64,000 bases of DNA from DAISJI01 sp964559835 (GCA_964559835.1 CAZLJE010000014.1:62001-126000), one strand, 5' to 3'. Counted from the stretch's first letter, positions 1 through 8,460 are shown. Translations and numbers: made by a program. The notes: generated from the letters alone by a model not told the origin.

Positions 1-1
1 T

Positions 2-46
2 CCGGCGGAAGTAGTGCTGATGCCGGGAGCGGAGCGCGAGCCGTGA
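2..46 (+). CDS. C-terminal end of an upstream gene (partial)
   Basis: An open frame enters from the left edge and ends at TGA 44-46, giving 14 residues ending in GAEREP. The stop overlaps the GTG start of the next gene in a GTGA arrangement, typical of translationally coupled genes, which is the main reason to believe it is real. Too little is visible to name the product. Confidence 0.4.
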   Translation, partial: PAEVVLMPGAEREP

Positions 47-648
47 TCCGCACACTGCTACTCGCGCCCAACCAACTCACCCTGCTGCGGCTGATCTTCG
101 TTCCGTTCATCATCATCAACATTGTTGGCCATAACTGGGGATGGGCACTCACGCTGCTGATCCTGGCGGGCATCAGCGACGGGCTCGACGGATGGATGGC
201 GCGCAGGCTGGACCAGCAATCGAGATTGGGGGAGTATCTCGATCCCATCGCGGACAAACTGCTGCTGAGCACGTTGTTCCTGGTGCTGGCGATCGTGGGG
301 CAGATCCCGTGGCGGTACACGATCCTGGTGTTCAGCCGCGATCTGTCGATCCTGCTGACGTCGGCGGTGCTGTACGCGACGATCGGGCTGAGGGATTTCC
401 GGCCGAGCATCTTCGGGAAGATCAACACGTTTGCGCAGGTGGCGACGGTGTTCTTCGTGCTGCTCTTCAACGTGCGCAGCGATTTGTGGATCTACTACTG
501 CCGGCGGCTGGGGCTGTATGCGACATTCGCGTTTACGCTGGTGTCGGGACTGCACTACATCTTCCTGGTTGGTGAGAGGATCAGGAGACATGAGAGCAGT
601 CGGCAGTCAGTCATCAGTCGCGAGTCTTCAGTCGTCAGTAGACGGTAG
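43..648 (+). CDS. pgsA: CDP-alcohol phosphatidyltransferase, probably phosphatidylglycerophosphate synthase
   Basis: Integral membrane enzyme that would transfer the phosphatidyl group from CDP-diacylglycerol to glycerol 3-phosphate, the committed step to phosphatidylglycerol and cardiolipin. The family signature DGx2ARx8Gx3Dx3D is present around residues 47-71 (SDGLDGWMARRLDQ, then GEYLDPIADK), supplying the catalytic aspartates. Several hydrophobic segments follow, as expected for a 6-TM protein of about 190 residues. The GTG start overlaps the stop of the preceding frame. The last 16 or so residues (SRQSVISRESSVVSRR) are translated from an intergenic quasi-repeat, so the natural C-terminus has probably been replaced or extended. 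Substrate within the CDP-alcohol family is inferred; PgsA is the usual call at this length. Confidence 0.85.
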   Translation: MIRTLLLAPNQLTLLRLIFVPFIIINIVGHNWGWALTLLILAGISDGLDGWMARRLDQQSRLGEYLDPIADKLLLSTLFLVLAIVGQIPWRYTILVFSRDLSILLTSAVLYATIGLRDFRPSIFGKINTFAQVATVFFVLLFNVRSDLWIYYCRRLGLYATFAFTLVSGLHYIFLVGERIRRHESSRQSVISRESSVVSRR

Positions 649-688
649 GAAATCGGTAATCGGAAATCCGTGATCGGCGATTGGTCAT
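596..688. repeat. 7-8 nt quasi-repeat tract (cagtcgt / atcggta type)
   Basis: Units such as CAGTCAGT, CAGTCGT and AATCGGTA follow one another with small changes. The left part is translated as the tail of PgsA; the right part is noncoding. It belongs to the dispersed intergenic repeat group described in the findings. Confidence 0.7.
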
Positions 689-711
689 GAGCGGATAACG
701 CGAATTCTGTC

Positions 712-774
712 GCCCGCTGAAGCGGGCTCATGATCGCGTGTCCCGCGAGTCCCCCGGCTTACGCCGGGGGCTAC
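712..774. repeat. Hairpin repeats GCCCGCTgaAGCGGGC and CCCCCGGCttacGCCGGGGG
   Basis: Two perfect short hairpins lie at 712-727 and 751-770. The second has the same design (stem, GTAA or TTAC loop, then GGGCTAC or its complement) as the element at 11350-11369, so it is a dispersed repeat and not a dedicated terminator. The rest of 649-921 holds quasi-repeats and no convincing gene. Confidence 0.6.
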
Positions 775-921
775 GATCTGGCGCTCGCTTCGCGAGCTCG
801 GCGCTGGTTTACGAGAGCGAACGTCAACCCCGTTTACAACTGCGAATCCCAGCCCCTAGAATCGAAGATTCTCCATCACCTTCGGTTGGGCTCCGTGAGA
901 GCCCGGAAGCCTGAGCACCCG

Positions 922-2442
922 ATGTCCGACAGCCCACGACCGATAGCCGACACCCGCGCCCCGCGGTTCTACAACACGCTGACCAATAGAGTCGAGGAGT
1001 TCCAGCCGCTGGAGGACAACACCGTCCGCATGTACGCCTGCGGGCCTACGGTGTACAACTACGGGCACATCGGGAATTTCCGGACGTTCATCTCGGTGGA
1101 TATCCTGCGGCGCTTCCTGCGGCAGAGCGGGTACAAGCTGCGGCACGTCATGAACATCACCGACGTGGACGACCGCATCATCGAGAGGTCGGCGAAAGCC
1201 GGCGTGTCGGTGCGGCAGTACACGGAGAAGTACGAGAAGGCGTTCCTGGAAGACGCGGGGTTCCTGAATATCGAGCGGCCGGAGATCCTGGCGCGCGCCA
1301 CCGACCACATCGACGAGATGGCGCGGTTCATCAAGCGGCTGGTGGACAAGGGTGACGCGTATCGAGCCGATGACGGATCTTATTACTTCAGGATCGCGAA
1401 GTTCCCAGAGTACGGGAAGCTGTCGAAGAAGGACCTGCACGCGAACGTGGACGGCGCGCGCGTGGATTCGGACCGCTTCGATAAAGAAGAGGCGCGCGAT
1501 TTTGCGCTGTGGAAGGCGCCGAAACCGGGCGAGGCTTTCTGGGAGACGGAGATCGGGCCGGGGCGTCCGGGGTGGCACATCGAGTGCTCGGCGATGTCGA
1601 TGAAGTTTCTGGGAGAGACGTTCGACATCCATTGCGGCGGCGAGGACCTGATCTTCCCGCATCACGAGAACGAGATCGCGCAGTCGGAGGCGCTGACCGG
1701 GAAACCGTTCGCGCACTTCTGGATCCACTCGCGGTTCCTGCTGATCGAGAGCGACAAGATGTCGAAATCGGCGGGGAACTTCTACACCGTCCGCGATTTG
1801 ATCTTGCGCGGGCATAAGCCGAGTTCCATCCGGTTCCTGCTGAGCTCGGTGCCGTTCCGCAAGCAGCTCAACTTCACGTTCGACGGGTTGAAGTCGGCGA
1901 AGGAATCGGTCGACCGTCTGCGGAATTTCAAGCTGCGGCTGGAGACGTCGAAATTCGAACAGGGAACGAGCGACGCGATGCAGGCGCTGGCGAAGAGCAC
2001 GCGCGAGAAGATGACTACGGCGCTGGCGGATGACCTGAATACGGCCGAGGCGCTAGGGGCGATGTTCGACATGGTGCGTGAGGCGAATACCGCGGCCGAC
2101 CAGGGGCAGATGAGGCAGGGAGACGTTTCGCCGCTGTTGGAAGCGATGCGGCAGTTTGATGAGATCTTCGCCGTCCTGCCCGACGACGACCCGGAGAAGA
2201 TCCGCTTCGTGCTCGATTGGGCGAAGCAGGAGGGCCGGATCGAGGAAGCGAGCGAGGAGACGGTCGAGGCGGCGAAGTCGGCAGAGTTGAGCGACGAGAA
2301 GATCGATGCATTGATTGCAGAGCGCCAGGCTGCGAGGAAGTCGAAGAACTTCAAAAGGTCGGACGAGATACGAGATCAACTGGCGAGCGCGGGGATCATC
2401 CTGGAAGACACCAAAGACGGGGTGAGGTGGAAGAGGAAATAG
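922..2442 (+). CDS. cysS: Cysteinyl-tRNA synthetase
   Basis: Cytosolic class I aminoacyl-tRNA synthetase that charges tRNA-Cys. Visible family marks are the N-terminal zinc cysteine in MYACGPTVYN, the HIGH-type motif GHIGNFRT, the zinc-site segment HIECSAMS, HHENEIAQSEA, and the KMSKS loop DKMSKSAGNF. A C-terminal anticodon-binding region ends in a typical IxxRxxARxxKxFxxSDxIRDxL stretch. Length 506 residues is a little above the usual 460-480. The frame is open from 730, but 730-921 is repeat-derived, and ATG 922 is the sensible start. A single freestanding essential gene; no T-box is recognisable upstream. Confidence 0.96.
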   Translation: MSDSPRPIADTRAPRFYNTLTNRVEEFQPLEDNTVRMYACGPTVYNYGHIGNFRTFISVDILRRFLRQSGYKLRHVMNITDVDDRIIERSAKAGVSVRQYTEKYEKAFLEDAGFLNIERPEILARATDHIDEMARFIKRLVDKGDAYRADDGSYYFRIAKFPEYGKLSKKDLHANVDGARVDSDRFDKEEARDFALWKAPKPGEAFWETEIGPGRPGWHIECSAMSMKFLGETFDIHCGGEDLIFPHHENEIAQSEALTGKPFAHFWIHSRFLLIESDKMSKSAGNFYTVRDLILRGHKPSSIRFLLSSVPFRKQLNFTFDGLKSAKESVDRLRNFKLRLETSKFEQGTSDAMQALAKSTREKMTTALADDLNTAEALGAMFDMVREANTAADQGQMRQGDVSPLLEAMRQFDEIFAVLPDDDPEKIRFVLDWAKQEGRIEEASEETVEAAKSAELSDEKIDALIAERQAARKSKNFKRSDEIRDQLASAGIILEDTKDGVRWKRK

Positions 2443-2499
2443 CGCGGGTCGCGGGTCGCGGGGCGCGGGGGCCGGAGCGGAACTGGCTGATTCAATCAG

Positions 2500-2604
2500 T
2501 TGAGCACAAACAGCCTGGGCCCTGTTCTGCTGCTGCTGTTCGGAATTGGCGCAGTCGCAGTGTTCATCGCCCTAAGGCGACGTAGAAATTTCCAACACAA
2601 TTAA
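2500..2604 (+). CDS. Possible 34-residue single-span membrane protein
   Basis: A short frame with TTG start encodes a hydrophobic helix (VLLLLFGIGAVAVFIAL) followed at once by four arginines and a short tail, a classic N-out/C-in single-span peptide. An in-frame TGA at 2488 leaves TTG 2500 as the only plausible start, and no good ribosome-binding site precedes it; a small inverted repeat CTGATTcAATCAG lies just upstream. The composition is suggestive, but there is no independent evidence of translation and no family is recognised. Confidence 0.33.
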   Translation: MSTNSLGPVLLLLFGIGAVAVFIALRRRRNFQHN

Positions 2605-2626
2605 TTCTGTTGCGCTCCGCAGGGCG

Positions 2627-2905
2627 TTACTTCGCGGAGGCTTTGCCGGATTTACGTTCCACGAACTTAGCGCCGTAGCGGCCGCCGGTCTGCTGGCAGA
2701 TGATGACTTTGGCGGTGATCCAGGGGCCGTCGTCGTCGAGGCGGTAATGGAGCGTGACTTCGGCGTTCAGCGGGAGCTGCTGGGGTGTTTCAAAGGAGAC
2801 GCCGGTCTCGCTCATATCGAAACCGTTTGCCATGAAGGACTGATGTCCGGCTTTACCCTCGATCTGGCAGCGGATGGGCAGGCGTGCGGCGATGCGGCGC
2901 TCCAT
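2627..2905 (-). CDS. PilZ domain protein (c-di-GMP receptor type)
   Basis: A 92-residue protein consisting essentially of one PilZ domain. The two c-di-GMP-binding signatures are visible: an arginine-rich RRxxxR near the N-terminus (MERRIAARLPI) and DMSETGVSFE, matching [DN]xSxxG. PilZ proteins of this size act as stand-alone receptors controlling motility, pili or polysaccharide synthesis by protein contact. Start ATG 2905 was chosen because the longer upstream frame is unlike protein and PilZ domains begin at this point. It stands alone; the type IV pilin genes at 47.7 kb could be one target, but that is only inference. Confidence 0.85.
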   Translation of the reverse strand: MERRIAARLPIRCQIEGKAGHQSFMANGFDMSETGVSFETPQQLPLNAEVTLHYRLDDDGPWITAKVIICQQTGGRYGAKFVERKSGKASAK

Positions 2906-3155
2906 GAGAACCCCCGAGAGCGGCAAGCATAGCCTAATTTCGGGGAATGGGTAATTGGGAATCTGGAATTCCAACCGAGAGTTCTCGTTATGTCGGGAAT
3001 GATGCAGGTTCCTCGACGCGGACGCGGCAAGACGGCCAAAACCGGGCAAGCTTATGGCCGCGTCCTCGCTCGGAATGACACTTCTTCCTTTACTGATGGC
3101 GAGAGACACGAGTAGCGCCTGCCTGCAGAGAGGGGTTGGGTCGCCGAGTAAGAGG

Positions 3156-3365
3156 TCAGGCGTCGGTTTCTGGATCGACGCGCTCTTCGATATCCATGTC
3201 CTTAAACTCGCTGGACTCGAAGACTTCGCGGCACTCCAGGCACTCGACATATTCCGCGTCCTCGTCCCGTGAGACGACTTGCACACGCGGATGCCTACAC
3301 TGCTGGTTCATGGGAGTACTCGGTGAGGGTACGTTCGGATAGGCAAAAGGCTGGTTCGAATTCAT
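3156..3365 (-). CDS. Small zinc-ribbon-like protein
   Basis: A 69-residue acidic protein. The conserved-looking part begins at MNQQCRHPRVQVV and contains a CxxH pair followed about 20 residues later by CLEC, a plausible four-ligand zinc ribbon, then an acidic tail (DMDIEERVDPE). An alternative start at ATG 3311 would give 51 residues and retain all putative ligands. Neither start has a strong ribosome-binding site. Family unknown; a role in nucleic-acid or protein binding would be a guess. Confidence 0.55.
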   Translation of the reverse strand: MNSNQPFAYPNVPSPSTPMNQQCRHPRVQVVSRDEDAEYVECLECREVFESSEFKDMDIEERVDPETDA

Positions 3366-3522
3366 AGATCCGGACTTTGCGCCGGGGGCGCGTTCCTGCC
3401 GGAATTGCGGGTATTTTAAGCCGACCCGGGGGGTTGTCAAGCCCCACGAACAGGGTGTGACGCAATTCGGCATTCGCGCTTGTCCGAAATACGATGGCGC
3501 AGAGGAAGGCGAGGTTGGCGGG

Positions 3523-4716
3523 CTAGCGGGCGCTCTCACCCATGATCGAGGGCAGCCCGTCGGACTGGATGCCGGGCAGCGGCATGGGGTAGATGCCACC
3601 GGCGCGGGCCTGCGCGATGTCCACGCGCAACACGTCGGACGGGGGCACCTTGCCCATCCCGCGGCTGGCGCTCAGGACGGAGTTCTCGAATGGCGCGCGG
3701 CCGGTAAGCGACGTTTCGATGTACAGGTAGTTCGTGGAACTCTGCGCTTCGCGGACGCCAACGTAAGCGTGGCCCGGTACGATCACGATCACGGGATCCA
3801 TGCCCAGGTTCTCGAAGGCGGCTGCGTACACGACGGCGCCGTCGATGCAATTAGCGGACGCGCGGCGCAGGGTCTCGCGGGGCAGGCGGACGCGCTCGCT
3901 GATATCGGCGTTATTGCCGAACGTGAGCGAACTCTTGACGTACGAGACGCCAGCCTGGTGCAGGGCTTCGTAGATGGCCTTCGCCTGAAGATAGGTGGAG
4001 TTGGTCTGGCCGGCGGCGTTCTTCCAGTCTTCGTATCCGGGCAGTCGGCGTCCGGGCATGAATTCCTTGGCGCGGCTCAAAATCTGTTCGACCTGCGGAT
4101 CGTGCGGCGTCACCCATGCGGCGATGAAGGGCGCGTACTTGAAGCGCGTGCCCCAGTACATGTCTTCGGTGGAGCGGATGCGGACGGGAGTAGTGGCGCT
4201 GAAAACGGCGTTTCCGGTCGCGTTGGTAGCGACCACCGCAACCGTCGCGGGCGCGATCTCGCGGTTGGAGTAGATTCGCGGCAGGAAGGTCGGCGCAAAT
4301 TTGAAGGTGCGAGTGATGCCCGGAGCGACTTCGACGGTCTGGATCTCCTGGTCGCTCCAGCCGGGCAGGGAGACGGCGATGCGGTTACGCAGCATCTCGG
4401 TCCCGTTGTTCGTAACCTTCACCGCAACGGTGGGGAACTGGCGTTGGGCCGATCTTTGCGACGAGGCGAAGTTCGCCACCGCCGGGTAAATGTCTCCGTC
4501 GATACCGGCCGACACGACATAGAGCGGCTCGACAGTCGGCACCGGTGGTGCGGGTGGAGGCAGCGTCGCTACTTTGGAACTGGGGCGCGCGCCGGCAAAC
4601 GGAATGGCAGCTGCGACCATCAGTAGCAGCGCCAGGGCGGGCAGCCAGAGCGCAAGTCGGCGTGGCGAAGTGGGGCTCACAGTTATTAAATGATTAACCC
4701 CAGCGCCACGACTCAC
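3523..4716 (-). CDS. Secreted/anchored transglutaminase-like cysteine protein
   Basis: About 397 residues from a GTG start; another GTG lies a few codons downstream. An N-terminal hydrophobic helix (LALWLPALALLLMVAAAIPFA) acts as signal or anchor, followed by a proline-rich linker and a beta-sandwich-like region with VKVTNNGTEM. The C-terminal half has the transglutaminase-like triad layout: Cys in SANCIDGAVVYAAAFE, His in VPGHAYVGV and an acidic residue in YIETSL. In bacteria such domains act as peptidases or peptide-linking enzymes in the envelope. The substrate cannot be read from the sequence. The next minus-strand gene (4761-5273) is also exported, and the two may be co-transcribed. Confidence 0.72.
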   Translation of the reverse strand: MSRGAGVNHLITVSPTSPRRLALWLPALALLLMVAAAIPFAGARPSSKVATLPPPAPPVPTVEPLYVVSAGIDGDIYPAVANFASSQRSAQRQFPTVAVKVTNNGTEMLRNRIAVSLPGWSDQEIQTVEVAPGITRTFKFAPTFLPRIYSNREIAPATVAVVATNATGNAVFSATTPVRIRSTEDMYWGTRFKYAPFIAAWVTPHDPQVEQILSRAKEFMPGRRLPGYEDWKNAAGQTNSTYLQAKAIYEALHQAGVSYVKSSLTFGNNADISERVRLPRETLRRASANCIDGAVVYAAAFENLGMDPVIVIVPGHAYVGVREAQSSTNYLYIETSLTGRAPFENSVLSASRGMGKVPPSDVLRVDIAQARAGGIYPMPLPGIQSDGLPSIMGESAR

Positions 4717-4760
4717 AATCCGCAGGAAACCTTAACCTGTACACAGAACGTAGTAAGGCG

Positions 4761-5273
4761 TCAGCGTTGTCCGTCGGATAACATGCCTTTCTGCAGCTCG
4801 TCGGCGGCCACGGTCGCGCCCAGACGACTCATCACATGTTTGGTGGGAGTGGCAAAATCGTGGTCACCGACGCCGAGTTCCGCTTCGAGGATCTGCACGA
4901 AAGCGCGGGCCAGGATCTCGTCATGGGGTTTGCCTAAGATCCACACGTAATAGACCTTGCCGCCCCTGGTGTCCGGTTCGATTACGACGCCGCCCGTAGC
5001 AGGACGCGGAGCCGGCCAGGGCCAGACACCGGCGTTTGCGACGTCGCGCCCGGCATGGATGACCGCGATGCGAGGGATGCTCTCTGGCGCAACCTTCAAC
5101 TCCGTTGCTGCATACCAGAGCGCCTGGAGTGCGTGAGCTTCGGAAATCGTTCCGTCGGCGTGCTCGGAGCGAAGCATCGCCAGCCGCGGGTGGAAACCAG
5201 TTGGTACTTGGGTGTGCGCGACACTGGCGAACAAGGTTGTGGACAATGCGAACACAAGGGTCTTGGAGAACAT
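4761..5273 (-). CDS. Exported protein of unknown function
   Basis: A 170-residue protein with a clean signal peptide (MFSKTLVFALSTTLFASVAHTQ) and no recognised domain. Start ATG 5273 is supported by a strong ribosome-binding site (GGAGGAGAAGGAG upstream). The mature part contains alternating polar/hydrophobic stretches such as GGKVYYVWILGK and a conserved-looking LEAELGVGDHDF. It lies directly upstream of, and on the same strand as, the transglutaminase-like gene. No function can be assigned. Confidence 0.65.
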   Translation of the reverse strand: MFSKTLVFALSTTLFASVAHTQVPTGFHPRLAMLRSEHADGTISEAHALQALWYAATELKVAPESIPRIAVIHAGRDVANAGVWPWPAPRPATGGVVIEPDTRGGKVYYVWILGKPHDEILARAFVQILEAELGVGDHDFATPTKHVMSRLGATVAADELQKGMLSDGQR

Positions 5274-5702
5274 ACGGATGCTCCTTCTCCTCCCGACCCC
5301 AGCCGAACGCAGCAGCCTGGATGTTGCGCTCAGGTGCACGATTGGGAACTGTCGCGCGTTCGAGATTAGACCGCGAACGCGAATTGATGTCAGCAGGCGG
5401 ACCGGGTGTTCGCGGACGAAATGGGGGCATTCGTCCCTGCAGCTTCTCAGGACCTCGAGGAGTGCGACGTTGGATGCCTGTAATGCGGGCGTCTCGCCTG
5501 CAACGGCACCGTCAAGGACCAGGGTTGCAGGCGACTACGGGGCGAACAACAAAATCCGACCAAAAGAATCGCAAATAGTTAACCGCTTAACCTGCTTCGG
5601 GTTAGGTTCCAATGCGGGAATCTGCCGTTAGCTGAAACATGTTGCTTTCGGAGACTTGCGGCATCTAAAATTGATATACGACTGAATCGGTCGGAGATTT
5701 TC
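5274..5702. other. Gene-free interval with a VSPAT-type repeat
   Basis: No convincing gene. The left part should hold the promoter of the minus-strand gene ending at 4761. Around 5485-5534 lies a dispersed repeat whose core GCGGGCGTCTCGCCTGCAAC also occurs, slightly changed, inside two coding genes (near 19310 and near 42030). Here it forms a perfect 11-bp inverted repeat, TCGCCTGCAAC at 5494-5504 and its complement at 5524-5534. The iscR promoter and operator occupy the right end. Confidence 0.6.
5642..5693 (+). promoter_or_regulatory. Putative iscR promoter and IscR-type operator
   Basis: TTGCTT (5642-5647) and TAAAAT (5666-5671) are spaced by 18 bases and resemble -35 and -10 boxes. Just downstream, CGACTGAATCGGTCG (5679-5693) is an inverted repeat with CGAC/GTCG arms that resembles the GACT-N-AGTC core of E. 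coli IscR type 1 sites. Position near the transcription start fits repression by the product of the first gene. Confidence 0.5.
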
Positions 5703-6134
5703 ATGCTGAAGCTGACGAAGAAAGCGGACTATGGGCTGATCGCCATGAGGTTCCTGGCGGAGCAGGGTCCGGGCTCTTCGTCGAGCGCGAAGGACATTGC
5801 CGAGGCGCACGGGATCCCGCAGGAACTGCTGGCGAAGATCCTGCAGAAACTGGTGAAGGCGCAACTGCTGGTTTCGCACCACGGGATCAACGGCGGCTAC
5901 ATGCTGGCACGCGACGCGCAGAAGATCTCGGCGTACGAAGTGATCCGCGCGATCGAGGGACCGGTCTTTATTACATCGTGCGTGACCGTGAGCGGGACGA
6001 ACTGCGAGCACACCGACCGCTGCACCGTCCGCGAACCGCTGCGCAAGGTGCGCGAGAGCATTGAACAGGTTTTGAGCCAGATCACGATCTCGGACATGTC
6101 CGAGGTCAAAGACGAGTTGATAACGCTGAAATAG
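5703..6134 (+). CDS. iscR: Rrf2-family iron-sulfur regulator IscR
   Basis: A 143-residue winged-helix regulator that senses iron-sulfur status and controls the operon it heads. The N-terminal helix-turn-helix (KKADYGLIAMRFLA, then GIPQELLAKILQKL) and wing segment HHGINGGYMLAR are typical. Three cysteines at C93, C101 and C107 (TSC, NCEHTDRC) are in the place of the [2Fe-2S] ligands; the first gap is two residues longer than in E. coli IscR. It is followed by iscS, iscU and the remaining ISC genes, so the assignment is secure. Autorepression through the operator at 5679-5693 is inferred. Confidence 0.93.
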   Translation: MLKLTKKADYGLIAMRFLAEQGPGSSSSAKDIAEAHGIPQELLAKILQKLVKAQLLVSHHGINGGYMLARDAQKISAYEVIRAIEGPVFITSCVTVSGTNCEHTDRCTVREPLRKVRESIEQVLSQITISDMSEVKDELITLK

Positions 6135-6162
6135 TCGCTGGTCTCTAGTCGCTCGTCGCTAG
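6132..6162. repeat. AGTCGCT-type quasi-repeat between iscR and iscS
   Basis: Units of TAGTCGC(T) occur in series (ATAGTCGCTGG, TAGTCGCTCGTCGCTAGG). A closely similar run lies in frame inside queG at 40222-40252. Confidence 0.65.
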
Positions 6163-6196
6163 GATGCAACGACGTATCGGATTCGGAGAGAGATTC

Positions 6197-7444
6197 ATGA
6201 GCGAAAACAACGGACACGGAGTCAAGCTGCCGATCTACATGGACAACCACGCGACCACGCCGGTGGACCCGCGAGTCGTCCAGGAAATGCTGCCGTATTT
6301 CACGGAGAAGTTCGGTAACGCGGCCAGCCGCAACCACCAGTTCGGGTGGGAAGCGGAGGAGGCGGTGGAGCAGGCGCGCGAACGCATCGCGAAGCTGATT
6401 GGCGCCACGCCGAAAGAGATCATCTTCACCAGCGGCGCGACCGAGAGCGACAATCTCGCGATCAAGGGCGTTGCCGAGATGTACAAGGAAAAGGGCAACC
6501 ACATCATCACCGCCGTCACCGAGCACAAGGCGGTGCTCGACACCTGCAAGCGGATGGAGAAGAACGGCTTCCGCGTGACCTACATGCCGGTGCAGAAGGA
6601 CGGGCTGATCGATCTCGACGACCTGAAGCGCGCCATCGATGACAAGACCATCCTGGTGACGATCATGGCCGCTAACAACGAGATTGGAGTGCTCCAACCG
6701 ATTGCCGAAATCGGCAAGCTCTGTAAAGAGCGCGGCGTCATCTTCCATACGGATTCGACGCAGGCTGTCGGCAAGGTGCCGATCGACGTGAACAAGATGG
6801 GCATTGACCTGGCGTCGATCTCGGCGCACAAGATGTACGGGCCGAAGGGCGTCGGGGCGTTGTACGTGCGCCGCAAGAACCCTCGCGTTCAGTTGGTTGC
6901 GCAGATGGATGGCGGCGGGCACGAACGCGGTATGCGCAGCGGCACGCTGGAAGTCCCAAACATCGTTGGACTCGGCAAGGCTTGCGAGATCGCGATGAAC
7001 GAGATGCCGCAGGAATCGTGCCGCCTCGCCGGGCTGCGCAACCGGCTGAAGGATAAGCTGATGGGCTCGCTCGACGAGGTGTACGTGAACGGCAACATGG
7101 AACACCACCTCCCGAATAATCTGAATATCAGTTTCGCGTATGTCGAAGGCGAATCGCTGCTGATGGGCATCAACGACATCGCGGTGTCCAGCGGGTCGGC
7201 GTGCACGTCGGCCACCCTGGAACCGAGCTACGTGCTTAAGGCGTTGGGCACAGGCGACGAACTGGCGCACAGCTCGATCCGTTTCGGATTGGGACGTTTC
7301 AACACCGAGGCAGAAGTGGATTACGTCGCGGACAAAGTCGTCGACGTGGTCAACCGGCTGCGCGAACTGTCGCCGCTGTACGAGATGGCGAAGGAAGGCA
7401 TCGATTTGAAGTCGGTGTCCTGGGCGGCAACGGAAGGGCACTGA
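6197..7444 (+). CDS. iscS: Cysteine desulfurase IscS
   Basis: PLP-dependent enzyme that takes sulfur from cysteine as a persulfide and delivers it to the IscU scaffold. Visible marks: [12 protein letters not shown] at the N-terminus, [14 protein letters not shown], the PLP lysine in [12 protein letters not shown], and the mobile-loop cysteine in [14 protein letters not shown], which identifies the group I (IscS) type. Length 415 residues is close to the E. coli enzyme. Start ATG 6197 was chosen because GGAGAGAG lies 5-12 bases upstream; a slightly longer frame exists but reads into the repeat. Second gene of the ISC operon, 62 bases after iscR. Confidence 0.96.
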   Translation: MSENNGHGVKLPIYMDNHATTPVDPRVVQEMLPYFTEKFGNAASRNHQFGWEAEEAVEQARERIAKLIGATPKEIIFTSGATESDNLAIKGVAEMYKEKGNHIITAVTEHKAVLDTCKRMEKNGFRVTYMPVQKDGLIDLDDLKRAIDDKTILVTIMAANNEIGVLQPIAEIGKLCKERGVIFHTDSTQAVGKVPIDVNKMGIDLASISAHKMYGPKGVGALYVRRKNPRVQLVAQMDGGGHERGMRSGTLEVPNIVGLGKACEIAMNEMPQESCRLAGLRNRLKDKLMGSLDEVYVNGNMEHHLPNNLNISFAYVEGESLLMGINDIAVSSGSACTSATLEPSYVLKALGTGDELAHSSIRFGLGRFNTEAEVDYVADKVVDVVNRLRELSPLYEMAKEGIDLKSVSWAATEGH

Positions 7445-7480
7445 TAGGGCTTAGGGCGTAGGGCTCTGGGCGTTGGGAAT
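7442..7480. repeat. GGGCTTAGGG-type heptad repeat between iscS and iscU
   Basis: Tandem near-heptads (AGGGCTTAGGGCGTAGGGCTCTGGGCG). Almost the same string recurs at 39086-39117 after an unrelated gene, so it is a dispersed element. Confidence 0.75.
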
Positions 7481-7505
7481 ACAAGTTTAGGAGAAGGTCA
7501 GACAC

Positions 7506-7934
7506 ATGGCATACAGCGATAAGGTACTGGACCACTACACAAATCCGCGCAACGTTGGTTCGTTCGACAAGAACAGCGCCGAGGTCGGCACTGGACTGGT
7601 GGGCGCGCCGGAATGCGGCGACGTCATGAAGCTGCAGATCAAGGTCAACAAGGACTCGGGGATCATCGAGGACGCCAAGTTCAAGACCTTCGGCTGCGGC
7701 TCCGCGATCGCTTCGTCCTCGCTCGCGACCGAGTGGGTGAAGGGCAAGACGGTCGATGAAGCGCTGGGGATCAAGAACACGGACATCGTCCGCGAGCTGT
7801 CGCTGCCCCCGGTGAAGATCCACTGCTCGGTGCTGGCGGAAGACGCTATCCGCGCGGCGATCGGCGACTGGAAGAAGAAGAACGGGGTAACGTCGAACCA
7901 GCAGCAGCCGGTGGAAGCGAAAGCGGGAGACTAA
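7506..7934 (+). CDS. iscU: Iron-sulfur cluster scaffold IscU
   Basis: Scaffold on which [2Fe-2S] clusters are assembled from IscS sulfur before transfer by HscA/HscB. The three ligand cysteines are C37 (APECGD, with D39), C64 (FGCGSA) and C107 (KIHCSV). The HscA recognition motif LPPVK stands right before C107. Length 142 residues; the extra C-terminal tail (VTSNQQQPVEAKAGD) is not part of the conserved domain. A good ribosome-binding site (AGGAGAAGG) precedes ATG 7506. The presence of LPPVK agrees with hscA and hscB further down the same operon. Confidence 0.97.
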   Translation: MAYSDKVLDHYTNPRNVGSFDKNSAEVGTGLVGAPECGDVMKLQIKVNKDSGIIEDAKFKTFGCGSAIASSSLATEWVKGKTVDEALGIKNTDIVRELSLPPVKIHCSVLAEDAIRAAIGDWKKKNGVTSNQQQPVEAKAGD

Positions 7935-7935
7935 C

Positions 7936-7972
7936 CCCATTGGTGATTGAGTGATTGGTGATTTGGCGACTA
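7936..7972. repeat. GATTGGTGATT-type quasi-repeat
   Basis: Units of GTGATTG/GTGATTT in series after iscU; the same unit builds the large hairpins at 9314-9391, 11836-11903 and 25720-25795. Confidence 0.65.
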
Positions 7973-8019
7973 TCCAAGCCACGCCGCGTCACTGACAGCG
8001 ATCATCGGTTGTGATTACG

Positions 8020-8457
8020 ATGGAACTCATGAACGACAAGCCGGAGAGCGCAGCGGCGCCGCAAGTGCCGCAGCAGGATAGTGCCACGCAAATGGCACAG
8101 GGTCCTGGTGCGCCGAAGCCGCCGGCGAAGGGCATCCAGGTCACGGACAAGGCCATCGCGCGCATCAAGATCGCGATGGCAAAGGAAGGCGTGTCGCCGG
8201 AAACGGGCGGATTGCGCCTGGGCGTACAGGGCGGCGGTTGCTCCGGTCTGACCTACAACATCCGATTCGACACTCAGCCGCGCGAGCGCGACCGCATTTA
8301 TCAGTTCGGCGATGTGCGCGTGTTCGTGGACCCGAAGTCGTTCATCTACCTGCACGGCATGACGCTCGACTACCAGGAGACGCTCATGCAGCAGGGGTTC
8401 GTGTTCGTGAACCCGAACGCGAGCAAGTCCTGCGGCTGCGGGACGTCGTTCAGCTAA
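8020..8457 (+). CDS. iscA: A-type iron-sulfur carrier IscA
   Basis: HesB/IscA-family protein that carries clusters or iron to targets. The conserved C-terminal domain (about 105 residues from IQVTDKAIARI) has the three family cysteines: one in GGGCSGLTYN and two in the terminal SCGCGTSFS. An N-terminal extension of about 40 residues rich in Pro, Ala and Gln is unusual for the family, which is normally near 107 residues. Start choice is uncertain: GTG 8011, ATG 8020 and ATG 8029 are in frame with no clear ribosome-binding site. Fourth gene of the ISC operon. Confidence 0.92.
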   Translation: MELMNDKPESAAAPQVPQQDSATQMAQGPGAPKPPAKGIQVTDKAIARIKIAMAKEGVSPETGGLRLGVQGGGCSGLTYNIRFDTQPRERDRIYQFGDVRVFVDPKSFIYLHGMTLDYQETLMQQGFVFVNPNASKSCGCGTSFS

Positions 8458-8460
8458 AAG

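Noticed and set aside
730..921. N-terminal extension of cysS
   Set aside because: The frame is open but reads through two hairpin repeats; the synthetase fold starts at ATG 922 or slightly later.
7442..7480. Possible CRISPR array from regular repeats
   Set aside because: Units are 7-8 nt with no spacers; the same holds for all other repeat tracts in the window. No cas gene is present.
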